Shown piece by piece: positions 8,801 to 18,093 of a stretch of DNA of 64,000 nt (the stretch's first letter is position 1; each line of letters opens with the position of its first letter). Under the pieces are notes generated by a model. It made no database searches. It had not been told where the DNA came from and saw only the letters and a program-made list of their open reading frames with translations. The stretch is from CAYVQE01 sp964454005 (GTDB taxonomy: Bacteria > Myxococcota > B64-G9), in contig CAYVQE010000004.1 of assembly GCA_964454005.1 (NCBI GenBank), positions 51,357 through 115,356 of the forward strand, written 5' to 3'. Made by a program: the position numbers and the translations under genes.

Positions 8801-11800
8801 GCCCGTTGCAGCGAGCGCGCCATGTCCGCTATCTGTCCCTGCTCGCGCAGCAACTCGGCCCGCTCCAACCAGAGTTCGGCCCGCCGCTCACCGTCCGGCT
8901 CCAGCTCACCGATCAAGCCGAGCACCGCGGCGCGCACCGGCCCCGGAGGCAGGCTCTCCTCCAGCCGGCGCAGCGCGGCGTCGCGCTCCGAATCGTCCAG
9001 CGGTCCGTCGACCAGGCCGTCGATCGCCTCCCGCGCCGCCTCGACCTCGTCCGCCGCCGCCAGTGCCCGCACCAGACCCAGGTGGGCGGTCGCATTCTCC
9101 GGCTCGTGCTCGACCGCCCGCGCATAGTGCTCGGCGGCCGCCTCCGGCCGTTCGAGTTCCAGCGCCATGTCGCCCCGGCGCTGCGCCAGCGCTATCGGTG
9201 CCCGATCGCCCATCCTCGTATAACAGTCTTCGGCGGCCGCCCAATCCCCGGCGGCGTGGTGCAGCTCGGCCAGGGCCGCCAGCGCTTCGGTGTGATCGGG
9301 CGCCAGCTCGAGGCAGGCCTGCAAGTGATCGCGGGCCGCCGCCTCGTCGTCGAGCCGCTGGCGTTCCAGTTCGCCCAGCTCGTAGAGGATTTCGACCCGC
9401 TGCTCCTGCCGCGGCTCGATCTTGGACCACTGCTCCAACACCCCGGCCAGCTCGTCCCATTCCCGCCGGCGGCGCAGCAACGGCGCCAGCCGGGCGCAAC
9501 AATCCGAGTCGGCCGGATCGAGCCGGAACGCCTCGCGCAGGGCGCGCAAGGCGCTGTCCTCGTCGTCGGCCCGCTCGAGGTGCTCGGCCGCGCGGCGGTA
9601 GAGCTCCGGCCGCCGGGCGCCGGCCGCCGGGCCGCCGGCCCAGCGCAGATAGAACATGCCCTGCTTGGCCGCGGGCAGATCGTCGACCAACTCGGCCAGC
9701 AGCTCCCAGGCGGGCGGGTCGGACGGCGCGGCCCGGATGGAACGCTCCAGCGCTTCGCGGGCCGCCTCGGCCCGGCCCAGCTGCTTGTGCAGCCGCCCGA
9801 GCCGCAGGGCGACCTCGGCCTCCCGTTCGGGCTCGACCTGCTCCAGCCAGCGCTCCAGCAGCGCGGCCGCATCGGCCTCGTCCCCGGCCGCCAGCTGCAG
9901 ATCCACCAGCTGCTCCATGATGCCGCGGTCTTCGGGCGCCAGCTCGAGCGCTTGCTCGAGGCTGGTGCGGGCCGCTTCTCGATCGTCCAGGTTGCGCAGC
10001 TGGAGCTGGGCCAGCCTGCGGGCCAGCTCCAGCCGATGGGGACCTTCCAGATCAAGCGCCCGCTGCATGGCCGCCGCCGCCTCGGCCGGCTGGCCCTCCT
10101 GCAGCAACAGGTCGGCCCGCTCGATCCAGGTCTCCGGGGCGGGCGCCTCGGCCTCCATCTCCCCGATGCGCGAAAGCAGCGCCGCCAGCGCCGGCCGATC
10201 GCCGACCTCTCGATACAGCGCCGCCAGGGCGCGGGCCGACTCGGGCTCGGGCTCCAGCTCCAGCAGAGCTTCCAATGCGGCGATGCGCTCGGTCGGCTCG
10301 GCCTCGGCCAGGGCCTCGACCAGCTGGCGGCGAACGACCCGCTCCTCGCTCGCCGGCAGCAGCTCCGTGTGGTCGGCCAACCAGCGCAAGTGGCTGCTGG
10401 CACTGCGCGGCTCGCGCCCGAACGACAACCGGGCGCTGAAGCGCCGGGCCACCGCGTCGTCTTCGCGCAGCTCGAGCACCCGGGCGAAAGCCCGGCCGGC
10501 CTCCTCGCCGCGGTCGGCCTCCCAGTGCAACAGGCCGGCGGCCCGGCGCAGCTCGCACTCCTCGGTCTCGCTCTCGGCGCGGGCCGCCAGCGACTCCAGC
10601 GCCTCGACCAGCAGCTCGTCGTCGGCGCGTTCGGTCGCCAGCCGCCGCAGCTGCTCGAGGGGCTCGCGGTTGGCCGGCTCCAGCGCGGCCGCCCGGCGCC
10701 AGGCGTCCACCGCTCCGGCGGCGTCATCCAGCCGCTCGGCGCGCATACGCGCCAGCTGGCCCAGCAGCGGTACGCGTTCGCGTTCGGTGCCGGCTAGCCC
10801 GATCCGCCGCTCCAACACCTCGGCGGCCTGGGACCAGCGTTCGTCATCCGAGTAGAGCCCCTCCAGGGCCTGGAGGGGCTCGTCGTCCGACGGCAGCAGC
10901 TCGCGCAGGCGTTCGAACACGGCGATGGCATCGGTGCGCCGCTCCGGCCTGGCGACCAGCAGCCCGGCGCGTTCCCGCAGCAAACCGGCCTGGGCGATCG
11001 GATCGGTGGTGATATCGATACGCTGGGCCAGGTGTCTGCTGAGTTCGTCGCGGGCCCCCTCGCGCCGGTCGAGCGCGATCAGCCGATCGAGCGCTTCGGG
11101 GTCGCCGGGCACCGCGGCCAGCAGCCGATCGAGATCCTGGCGCGCTTCTTCCAATTCGAGCACATCGCTCGACAGGCGAGCCACCTTGCGCAGCGCCCGC
11201 AAGTGCTCGTCGCCATCGATCAGCTCGGCCACGCGGACCAGGGCCCGGCGCTGCTCGACCGGCTCTTCGAGCAGCCGGTACAGCTCCGCCAGCCGCCGCC
11301 AGGCCTCCAGGTTGTCTGGCTGCTGCTCGGTCAAGCGCAGATAGAGCCGCGAGGCGCCTTCCGGGTCGCCGAGATCCTCCTCCATCAGGCGGGCGGCTGC
11401 GTGGACCTTGGCGAATCGCTCCTCGGGACTGGTGGCCCGTTCGGCCTCGTCGAGCAGCAGCGCCACCCGATCGCCGTAGCGCTCACCGCCCGCGTAGAGC
11501 TTGTGCAGGAAAGCGCGTGGTTCGGGATCGTCCGGTCTGAGCGCGATGCAGCGCTTCAGGCGGGTCTCCGCCTTTTCGGACTGACCGCGGTTGAAGTCGA
11601 GCTGGGCCAGGCGCATGTCCAGATCGAACCGCTGGTCGGGCTCGAGCCGATCGGCCTGCCCGTCGAGCCGGCGCAGCAGGTCCTCGGCCTCTTCCGCCCG
11701 GCCGTCCGCCTCGGCCAGCCGGGCCGCGCGCCCCAGCGCCTCGAGGTGCACCGGATCGATGCGCAGCATCAGCCGCGCCGCCGCCAGCTCCTGGGCGTCG

Positions 11801-14800
11801 GACGCGGGCGCGGTGACGATGCCCTCGTAGCAGGCCAGGCCGGCCCGCATCAGGGCCTCCTCCGCCAGCAGCCCATCGTCCAATCCCTGCAACAGCTCCA
11901 GCAGCCGGGCCCACTCGGCGTGTTCCTCCAGCCAGCCGGCCATCCGTCGGTTGACCTCGGCATGCTCCGGCGCCGCCTCCAGCGCACTCTGCAAGGCCGC
12001 TTCCTGGGTCTCGGCATCACCGGCATCGGACCAGGCCTCGGCCACCGCCAGCCAGGTCTCGGCCGCCTCGACCCCGGCCCGCCGGCGCGCCAGATCGGTC
12101 AGCATCTGCGCCAGGTCCTCGTGGCGGTCGTGCGACCGGTAGAGCGCTTCCAGCGCCCGGGCCGACTCACCGTCCGAGGGCTCCTGGCGCAGGGTGCGCT
12201 CGTAGGCGGCGATGGCGGCCACCGCGTCACCGGAAGCCCGCCGCAGCGAAGCGATGCGCCGGTAGAGCGCCGCCGGGCTCTCTCCGCCGTCGCTCATCTC
12301 GAGCAGCTCGCCCTCCGGGGCCAGCAGCCGCTCCAGCGCGTCGGCCGCCTCGGCGAGTTCGCCCGACGCCTCCAGCCGATCGGCCAGCTCGAGCCAGACC
12401 GGCGCCGGATCGGGGGCCAGCTCCGCGGCCCGCTGCAGCAGCTCGACCCCGCGCTCGGGCTCATCCAGCGCGTCGAAGGCCAGCCCGGCGGCTTCGCGCA
12501 GATAGCGGCTGCGCTCCTGGCGCTCCGGAACGGCCTGGGCGATGCGGGTCTTGACCTCGATCAACTCGGCATGGCGCTGCAGGTCGGTCAGCACTCCGGC
12601 CAGGGCCCGGTTCGGCTCCAGCCAGGACGGGTCCAGCTCGGCGGCCTTTTCGAATGCGGCGATGGCCCGCTCGGGCGCTTGCAACCGATCGCGGTACAGC
12701 CCGCCCAGCCGGTGCAACCGCTGCGCGGCGCTGGCCGGCCCGTCGGCCATATCGATCAGCAGTTCCTGCATGTCGGCCACCTGGGCCCAATCCTCGATCT
12801 CCTCGTAGAGCGCCTGGGCGCGGCGGGCGATGGCCTCCTCGGGCTCGATCGCCAACGCCTCGCGCATGGCCGACAGCGCTGCGGACACGTCCTCCAGCTG
12901 GATCAGACAGACGTCGGCCCGCTCCAACAGCAGGGTCCGGCGCAGCGCCGGCTCCTCGGCGTCGTCGGCGGAACGCGCCAGGAAATCGGCCAACTGCTCC
13001 GGGGTGCCGGTCTCGCGCAGCAGCTCCAACACGATCTCGCGGTGGTCGTCGGATGGGATCGTATCGAAGGCCCGTTCGAAGGCGGCCAGCGCGCGCTCGG
13101 GTCGATTGAGCTCATCGCGGAGCAGGTGGCCGAGCTCGGCCCAGATCTCGGCCGCCGTGGCCGGGTCCGATGCGGACTGCTCCTCGGCCAGCTCGGCCAA
13201 CAGGTCGGCCAGCTCGGCGACCATGTCCTCCTGGCGGTAGATGGCCAGCAGCCGTTCCCGCGCCGGCAGGTAGCCCATCTGCAACAGGCGCTGCAGGTGC
13301 TCGATGGCGCTGGCCGGATCGTGCAGGCGCAGCTGGTACAGCTCGGCCAGCTCTTCCAGCCGCTCGATGCGCTCGTGCTCGTCCGCGGCCGCCGACCACT
13401 GCTCCTCGAGCAACCGGGCCAGCTGCTCCCAGCGCGACGAGCGCCGCAACATGCTCAACAGATCGCGCACCGCGGGCTGGTCCTGCGGTTGGCCGCGGAC
13501 CACCTCGGCCAGCAGCTGAATGGCCTCGTCGGGATCGTCCAGGTGCTCGTACAACAGCAGCGCCAGCGACCGCCGGATGCCCGGATGGCGCTCGGCCAGC
13601 AGGTCGGTCTTGAGCCAGCGCCGGTACAGCCGGGCCAGCTCCTCGTACCCGCGGGCCTTGCGCAGCAGCAGCTCGAGCCGCTCGAGGGCTTCCGGCTCCA
13701 CCTCGGCCCAGCCGCGGTCTGCGAAGGCCTCGAGGTGCAGCCGATAGAACTCCAGGGCGCTGTCGCTGTCGTCGATCGCCCAGGCCGCCCGGGCGGTCAA
13801 CAAGGCCAGGGCGGCCCGGCGCTCGGTCGGCAGACCGGGGTCGAAGGCGGGCTCGCCGGCATCTAGCTCGGCGGCCGCCTTGGCCGACACCTCGGGCCGG
13901 GAAGCCCGCAACGCCCGCCGGCCGTACTGCAAGGCCCCCTGGTGGTCGCCGCGCGCAGCGCAGCGCTCGGCCAGGGCGACCAGGGCCGGTCGAAAGCTCG
14001 GCTCCACGGCCAGGGCGTCGCGCCAGCAAGCCGCGGCGGCCGCCTCCTGATCGAGCCGCGTGCGCAGCACCGCGGCCAGGGCCATCGACAGAGCCGGGAC
14101 CTGCTCGGCCTGGGCGATGGCGATCCGCCGCCGCAGCACCTCGGCCACCTCCTCCCAGTGGCCGAGCTCGGTGTGAAGCCGCTGCAGCGAGGCCAGCCGG
14201 GCCTGGACCCCCTCGCTGCCGGGAGCCGCATCCACCGCCGCCCGGTACTGGTTGGCGGCCGGCTCCAACCGATCGAGCTTGTCCCACCAGATGGAGGCCG
14301 CGGCGGTGTGCAGGGCAGCCGCCTCCTCGCCGCTGGCAGTCTCGGCCCGCCGGCCGTAGAATGCGGCCAGCTCCTCCCACCGCTGATCCTCGCGCAACAG
14401 CTCGGCGATCCGATCGGCGGCTTCCTCGTCGGCCTCGTAACGCGACAGCACCTGCCGGTACTGCTCGATGGCCCCGCGGCGGTTGCCCAGCTGAAGCTCG
14501 ATGGCCGCCAGCCGCCGGTGCAGATCGGTCCGTCCCGGACCGGACAGGCCGCCCTCGCCCGCCGATTCCAGCACGGCTCCGATGGCCTGGCGCGCCTCCG
14601 ACCAGCGCTCGGCTGCAAAGAGCAGATCCGCCAGCGCCCGCTGGGGCTCCAGTGCTTCCGGATCCGCGTCGAGCACCCGCCGGTAGCTTTCGATGGCCCC
14701 TTCGACGTCGCCCAGTTCGTCGGCCTGCAGCCGGGCGCGCTCGAGCCACAGCTCGATCCAGTCGCGGGCGTCAAAGGCCTCGCGGGCCAGTCGCGGCACC

Positions 14801-17199
14801 AGCTCCACCAGCGCCTGGTGCCGGCCGTGCTCGCGCAGCAACTCGAGCAATCGTCGAACCAGCCGGCCGTCGGTGGGATGCAGCCGTACCGCCAGCGACA
14901 GCGCTTCGAGGCCGCCGTTGAGATCGCCCAGGTGCGCCACCCGGATGGAGCCGATGCGGCTCCAGCGCGCCGCTGCCACCGCGGCCGGCAGGTCGGCGTG
15001 GATCGACTCCAGCACCCCGCGCTCGAGTTCGGCCCAGCGGCCGGCTTCTTGCAGCAAATCGCTCAGACCGGCCAGAGCGGCCTCGGAAGCCGGTTCCAGC
15101 TGCAACGACCGGCGGTAGAGCTGCTCGGCCCGGCGCCCGTCCTCGAGCTGCCGGGCGGCCAGCTCGGCCGCCTCCAGCAGAGCCGCCAGGGCCTCCTCCG
15201 GCTCGTGCACCAGGACCGCCTTCTGCTCCAGCACATCGACCAGCGCCGCGAAGTCCTGCCGCCGGCGATCGATCTCCTCCAGCTCGCGCCAGGCGTCCAG
15301 CTCGCCGGGCGAGACCTCCACCACCCGGGCGTAGTGCCGCCGGGCCTCATCCAGGCCGTCGGGACGTTCGCGGTAGATGCGCCCCAGGCTCATACCGGCC
15401 GACTTGATCACGTTGTCGGGCAGGGCCGTGCCCACCTGCTCCAGCTCCAGCAGACGCCCGAAGGCCTCGGCCGCTTGCTCCGGCTGCTCCAGCTCCAGCG
15501 CCAACCGACCGGCCCGGTGCAGCGCATCCAGGTGTTCGGGCCGCTGGTCCAGGATCTCGGTGTAGTGGCGCAGGGCCACCGCCGGATCGTCCAGCTCCTC
15601 TTCCCAGAGGCGGGCCAGGCGCAGCCGCAGTTCGACCTCGGCCCCCGGTTCCCGGCGCTGTTGCCGCTGTTCGAGCGCCTTGCCCAACAGGCGCGCCGCC
15701 CGGGTCGGCTGTCCCCGGCGGCGCTGCACCTCGGCCTGCAGCTCCAGCGCCGCCAGGTGCTGCGGAGCGTTGATCAACGCCGCGTCCAGCTGCTTGCGGG
15801 CCCGCTCCAGATCGCCGAGCTGCTCGAGGTAGATGCGCCCCATGCGGGCCTGATGCGCGGCGGTCTGCTCGGTGGTCGCCGAGCGCCGGGCCAGGCGCAG
15901 ATGCATGCGCAGTGCCCGATACCAGCGTCCGGCCTGCTCGTAGGCGCCGGCCAGCAACCGCATCGCGTCCAACCGGTCGGCATCGAGCACCAGCACTTGC
16001 TCCAGCGCCGCGATCGAGCGCTGCCGATCGACCTCGGCCAGCAGCTCGCCGGCGCGCAGATAGGCGGTCACGGCATCGTCGCGCTCGCCCCGCCGGCGCA
16101 GGACCTGCGCCGCCCGCTCGTAGGCCACCCCCGCGTCGGCCTGGCCGCGCCTGGCCTGCATGGCCGCCCGCATCAGCAGGGCCTGTACGTCCTCGGGCGC
16201 ACGGGCCAGCTGATCGCGCACCCGATCCCGCAGCACGTCGAAGCGGTCGGGGCGGGTCAGCTCGATCTGCATCAGCCGAACGGCCGCCAGCGGGTGGGTC
16301 GGCTCGGCCTCGCCCCGGTTCAGGTACAAGCTGCGCGCCTCCTCCAGCTGTCCGGCGGCCAGGGCCTGCTCGGCCTGATCATAGAGGGCGACGCCTTCGC
16401 GGAACACCAGCGCCTCGCGTTCGGCCAGCTGCCGCCGCTGCTGCGAGGCGGCATCACCGTCCGCGTCGGGGGCCGGCAACTCGTCGGGAAAAAGGGCGGT
16501 GGCCAGGCGGATGCGATCGGTGGCGATGGTCACCCGATCCAGGCGCAGGCCGCGCATCTCGGGCAGCTTCCAGCCATGAATCGGCAGCAGCCAGCGCAGC
16601 AGATCGGCCACCGGCCGCACCGCCAAGACGAACGGCGCCGGCTGCTCGAAGCGCAGAGGCTTCAACGCCCGCGCCAGCTGGGCCACCAGGGCGCTGGCGG
16701 GCACCGGCAGCCAGTCGAACAGACGCACGTCGTGGAAGGCGAAGCGCAACTGCATCCCGTCGCCGGTGTCCAGGTGGAACCGGGCGCTGAAGGGCGCCCG
16801 CTGGCGCCCGACCCGAAACACGCCGCTCAGCCACCCCTCGGCCGGGCCCAGCGTCAGGTCGGGTTGCTCGATACCGAAGCGTTCCGGTGCCAGCAGCTCG
16901 CGCAGCCGGTCGGCCAGCCCGCTGCCGGTGGCCGACAGCTCCAGCCGGCGCAGCCGGCAACGCCGGTGGCGAAACTGATCGGCGCCACCGGCCACATCGA
17001 AGGGGAAGGTGATGTCCGGCACCTCGAGCTCGAGCCCGTCGATGCGCAGCCCGGCGCCCAGCGCGCGCTCCGACAGGCCGACCAGAGCGGTCTGCTCGCG
17101 GAACTCGAGCGCAAAGCCGAGTGCGGACCCACTCGATTTTCCGCCCAAAACCGTCGGCTTGGGCCCCGGTTCGATCCGGGCGTTGCGGTCGTCGGTCAT
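5842..17199 (-). CDS. giant tetratricopeptide-repeat protein (3785 aa) with degenerate M48-like C-terminus
   Basis: One uninterrupted frame encodes 3785 residues. Its ATG has GAGG 6 nt upstream, and a TACAAT -10-like box lies at 17226-17231 (minus). Residues about 1-250 form a non-repeat beta-rich domain I do not recognise. Residues about 250-3480 are dozens of 34-residue TPR helical pairs (AxxxYxxALxLxP pattern). Two copies of a larger block, each marked by FYLRWAxGPAAG, lie exactly 420 residues apart. The last 300 residues end in a stretch resembling M48 peptidases, but the zinc motif is REVVR (3623-3627) in place of HExxH. There is no signal peptide, so it is probably a cytoplasmic scaffold. 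Its function is unknown. Confidence 0.85.
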   Translation of the reverse strand: MTDDRNARIEPGPKPTVLGGKSSGSALGFALEFREQTALVGLSERALGAGLRIDGLELEVPDITFPFDVAGGADQFRHRRCRLRRLELSATGSGLADRLRELLAPERFGIEQPDLTLGPAEGWLSGVFRVGRQRAPFSARFHLDTGDGMQLRFAFHDVRLFDWLPVPASALVAQLARALKPLRFEQPAPFVLAVRPVADLLRWLLPIHGWKLPEMRGLRLDRVTIATDRIRLATALFPDELPAPDADGDAASQQRRQLAEREALVFREGVALYDQAEQALAAGQLEEARSLYLNRGEAEPTHPLAAVRLMQIELTRPDRFDVLRDRVRDQLARAPEDVQALLMRAAMQARRGQADAGVAYERAAQVLRRRGERDDAVTAYLRAGELLAEVDRQRSIAALEQVLVLDADRLDAMRLLAGAYEQAGRWYRALRMHLRLARRSATTEQTAAHQARMGRIYLEQLGDLERARKQLDAALINAPQHLAALELQAEVQRRRGQPTRAARLLGKALEQRQQRREPGAEVELRLRLARLWEEELDDPAVALRHYTEILDQRPEHLDALHRAGRLALELEQPEQAAEAFGRLLELEQVGTALPDNVIKSAGMSLGRIYRERPDGLDEARRHYARVVEVSPGELDAWRELEEIDRRRQDFAALVDVLEQKAVLVHEPEEALAALLEAAELAARQLEDGRRAEQLYRRSLQLEPASEAALAGLSDLLQEAGRWAELERGVLESIHADLPAAVAAARWSRIGSIRVAHLGDLNGGLEALSLAVRLHPTDGRLVRRLLELLREHGRHQALVELVPRLAREAFDARDWIELWLERARLQADELGDVEGAIESYRRVLDADPEALEPQRALADLLFAAERWSEARQAIGAVLESAGEGGLSGPGRTDLHRRLAAIELQLGNRRGAIEQYRQVLSRYEADEEAADRIAELLREDQRWEELAAFYGRRAETASGEEAAALHTAAASIWWDKLDRLEPAANQYRAAVDAAPGSEGVQARLASLQRLHTELGHWEEVAEVLRRRIAIAQAEQVPALSMALAAVLRTRLDQEAAAAACWRDALAVEPSFRPALVALAERCAARGDHQGALQYGRRALRASRPEVSAKAAAELDAGEPAFDPGLPTERRAALALLTARAAWAIDDSDSALEFYRLHLEAFADRGWAEVEPEALERLELLLRKARGYEELARLYRRWLKTDLLAERHPGIRRSLALLLYEHLDDPDEAIQLLAEVVRGQPQDQPAVRDLLSMLRRSSRWEQLARLLEEQWSAAADEHERIERLEELAELYQLRLHDPASAIEHLQRLLQMGYLPARERLLAIYRQEDMVAELADLLAELAEEQSASDPATAAEIWAELGHLLRDELNRPERALAAFERAFDTIPSDDHREIVLELLRETGTPEQLADFLARSADDAEEPALRRTLLLERADVCLIQLEDVSAALSAMREALAIEPEEAIARRAQALYEEIEDWAQVADMQELLIDMADGPASAAQRLHRLGGLYRDRLQAPERAIAAFEKAAELDPSWLEPNRALAGVLTDLQRHAELIEVKTRIAQAVPERQERSRYLREAAGLAFDALDEPERGVELLQRAAELAPDPAPVWLELADRLEASGELAEAADALERLLAPEGELLEMSDGGESPAALYRRIASLRRASGDAVAAIAAYERTLRQEPSDGESARALEALYRSHDRHEDLAQMLTDLARRRAGVEAAETWLAVAEAWSDAGDAETQEAALQSALEAAPEHAEVNRRMAGWLEEHAEWARLLELLQGLDDGLLAEEALMRAGLACYEGIVTAPASDAQELAAARLMLRIDPVHLEALGRAARLAEADGRAEEAEDLLRRLDGQADRLEPDQRFDLDMRLAQLDFNRGQSEKAETRLKRCIALRPDDPEPRAFLHKLYAGGERYGDRVALLLDEAERATSPEERFAKVHAAARLMEEDLGDPEGASRLYLRLTEQQPDNLEAWRRLAELYRLLEEPVEQRRALVRVAELIDGDEHLRALRKVARLSSDVLELEEARQDLDRLLAAVPGDPEALDRLIALDRREGARDELSRHLAQRIDITTDPIAQAGLLRERAGLLVARPERRTDAIAVFERLRELLPSDDEPLQALEGLYSDDERWSQAAEVLERRIGLAGTERERVPLLGQLARMRAERLDDAAGAVDAWRRAAALEPANREPLEQLRRLATERADDELLVEALESLAARAESETEECELRRAAGLLHWEADRGEEAGRAFARVLELREDDAVARRFSARLSFGREPRSASSHLRWLADHTELLPASEERVVRRQLVEALAEAEPTERIAALEALLELEPEPESARALAALYREVGDRPALAALLSRIGEMEAEAPAPETWIERADLLLQEGQPAEAAAAMQRALDLEGPHRLELARRLAQLQLRNLDDREAARTSLEQALELAPEDRGIMEQLVDLQLAAGDEADAAALLERWLEQVEPEREAEVALRLGRLHKQLGRAEAAREALERSIRAAPSDPPAWELLAELVDDLPAAKQGMFYLRWAGGPAAGARRPELYRRAAEHLERADDEDSALRALREAFRLDPADSDCCARLAPLLRRRREWDELAGVLEQWSKIEPRQEQRVEILYELGELERQRLDDEAAARDHLQACLELAPDHTEALAALAELHHAAGDWAAAEDCYTRMGDRAPIALAQRRGDMALELERPEAAAEHYARAVEHEPENATAHLGLVRALAAADEVEAAREAIDGLVDGPLDDSERDAALRRLEESLPPGPVRAAVLGLIGELEPDGERRAELWLERAELLREQGQIADMARSLQRALAIDGPHRLQVAKDLARVQLDQLKDEPAGRRSLDAALELAPDDPALLSELSELYWKEELWDRAAEVTERLLELAEQEALPGLALRLGDIQLARQQPELARPAFERALELDPAYRQAYERIEQLMAEEADSAERAAFYLRWARGPAAGSGRTALLRTAARQLERAGEVDAAIAALREALEHDRDNPELVDALLLLLGQQQRWDGLIEALQRRIELETDEQRVLALHAEIGQIYLERLDDQQAATEHLEACLALDPDHAGSLEQLAGIRYAQREFDAAGDLYERLGDRVSSGSRFLAAFRLGEIRESQQRDTEAVEHYRRAVAANPSFLPARQNLVALLQRSERWEELIEAGQALLDALPESGFEDMALALQGRLAEANQRLLRFEPAAALWRLVLESEPEHRAALRALYAYHTNRLDWSAAAEMAERRLALEPDSPQLAADLEALGDLYRDRLQAPGRAERAYRRALEIDRERSGAARKLWDAAVAGEDWETLVQIGPRLLAADPDPETAIGIHRELGRALLRAGGDREEALGHLLAVLESGRADLELIEEGADLARQLERWARYASLAGQALEHRLQQGLDPEDAMEGYLELARVYQEELGDVTRAAAAVRRALELHPRDPELLRRLGHLYASNFDTYREAIEVFRELLGMDPGDAEAFRFLARLEAARGEVDRTACYYAGLRFLQPANAEARRYLGYVGAPREPLRALSDGSWDDVVLHPRADCLLQRIMAGLAPFIEQLFPPNLNRFQLMGGVVEPEENPRLHRNVEQARRLVAGRPLSLLIARENVYQSWLESGQRPTLIISSAVLERSAPAELQFFITREVVRVAMGCVLPAKFNRNELLQLLAVISRLVEVDAAPVAALPPTAEQYVEAMRRVTPDAVLQQIQPLVRQFALEPRAHDTDSWLVGVARTAARAGLLACGDLNAGLSVLTRFSAAAGGRELAFVPDRASLLAGDEDMLALFRFAFSEPYFKLRQELGLAVGG

Positions 17200-17282
17200 G
17201 ACGCGCCTCGTGGCTCAGGTCGGAAATTGTAGCATGCGGGCGCCGGCCGGGCGAGTTTCTGACCCGCGACCAACGGTTTGAA

Positions 17283-17312
17283 TTGACAAGATCGGGTGGA
17301 GCGTGCTAGCTC
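17283..17312 (+). promoter_or_regulatory. candidate sigma-70 promoter for the HicB-like gene
   Basis: A consensus TTGACA (17283-17288) is followed after 18 bp by TAGCTC (17307-17312), a weak -10. A TAGCTT-type -10 also occurs upstream of carD here. The transcript would have a leader of about 180 nt before the ATG at 17500. I saw no riboswitch fold I could name in that leader. The rest of the 300-bp gap holds nothing else I can support. Confidence 0.45.
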
Positions 17313-17499
17313 TTGAACAGTTCTCCGTTGCACCAGGGGACCCACTATCCCTCCCCGGGTCCCGGTCCGGAGCGCAAGGATAAACGGTTTGGCTGTCGCA
17401 ACCGGCCGCAGGCGCCGGTCAGGAGCATGGGTGGATTTTCTGGCGGACGACTCGGTCCAGCGGATCGGCTAGAGCGCTTTCACGGAGGAAGAAGAGAAG

Positions 17500-18084
17500 A
17501 TGGGTGAAATGATTCCCGACGGTTACCGTATTCTGGTGCACTACGACCCTGAGCGTTCGCACTTCGTGGCCCGGGTGCCGGAGCTGGGCGACGTCAAGGC
17601 CGAGGCTGCGTCGCGCGGTGAGGCGTTGACCAAGGCCGAGGAAGCCATCGACGAGGCGATCCGCCGGGCGGCCGGAGAGGAGCGCGAGCTGCCGCAGCCT
17701 CTGGATCGGGCCGAGTTCAGCGGCGAGCTGACCGTCAGCCTGAGCCCCAGCCTGCACCGCGAGCTGGCCTTCCTGGCGCTGGAGGACGGCCTGGAGCCCG
17801 AGCAGCTGGCGGCCGAGCTGATCAACACCGGCGTGGCCATCAAATCGACCGGCAAGCTGCGTTCGGGCGCGGGCGGCCGCGGCGCAGACGCCGATGCCAA
17901 GGGCGGCAACCGGCGGCGGGGCGGCGGGCGCAAGTCCAACAAAAAGTCCTACCACAACATCTTGGACGACCGGGCTGCGTTCATCGAATACGTGCGCAAC
18001 ATCGACGGCGGCGGCGGCGGTGGTGGCGCCGGTGGCGGCGGCAAGCGCGGCGGCCGCGGTCGCGGCGGCCGGCGCCGCAAGTAA
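17500..18084 (+). CDS. HicB-like protein with ribbon-helix-helix-like segment and Gly/Arg-rich tail
   Basis: A 194-residue protein. Residues 1-70 match the partial-RNase-H fold of HicB antitoxins (YRILVHYDPERSHFVARVPELG, then an EALTKAEEAIDEAI helix). Residues about 76-115 (LTVSLSPSLHRELAFLALEDGL) look like the ribbon-helix-helix DNA-binding segment that often follows. The last 80 residues are disordered and rich in Gly, Arg and Lys, like RGG-type RNA-binding tails. No HicA toxin gene is adjacent, so a classical toxin-antitoxin role is doubtful. A DNA- or RNA-binding regulator is more likely. Start: ATG at 17500 with GGAGG upstream; an ATG at 17509 is also possible. Confidence 0.75.
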   Translation: MGEMIPDGYRILVHYDPERSHFVARVPELGDVKAEAASRGEALTKAEEAIDEAIRRAAGEERELPQPLDRAEFSGELTVSLSPSLHRELAFLALEDGLEPEQLAAELINTGVAIKSTGKLRSGAGGRGADADAKGGNRRRGGGRKSNKKSYHNILDDRAAFIEYVRNIDGGGGGGGAGGGGKRGGRGRGGRRRK

Positions 18085-18093
18085 CCCTCGCGG

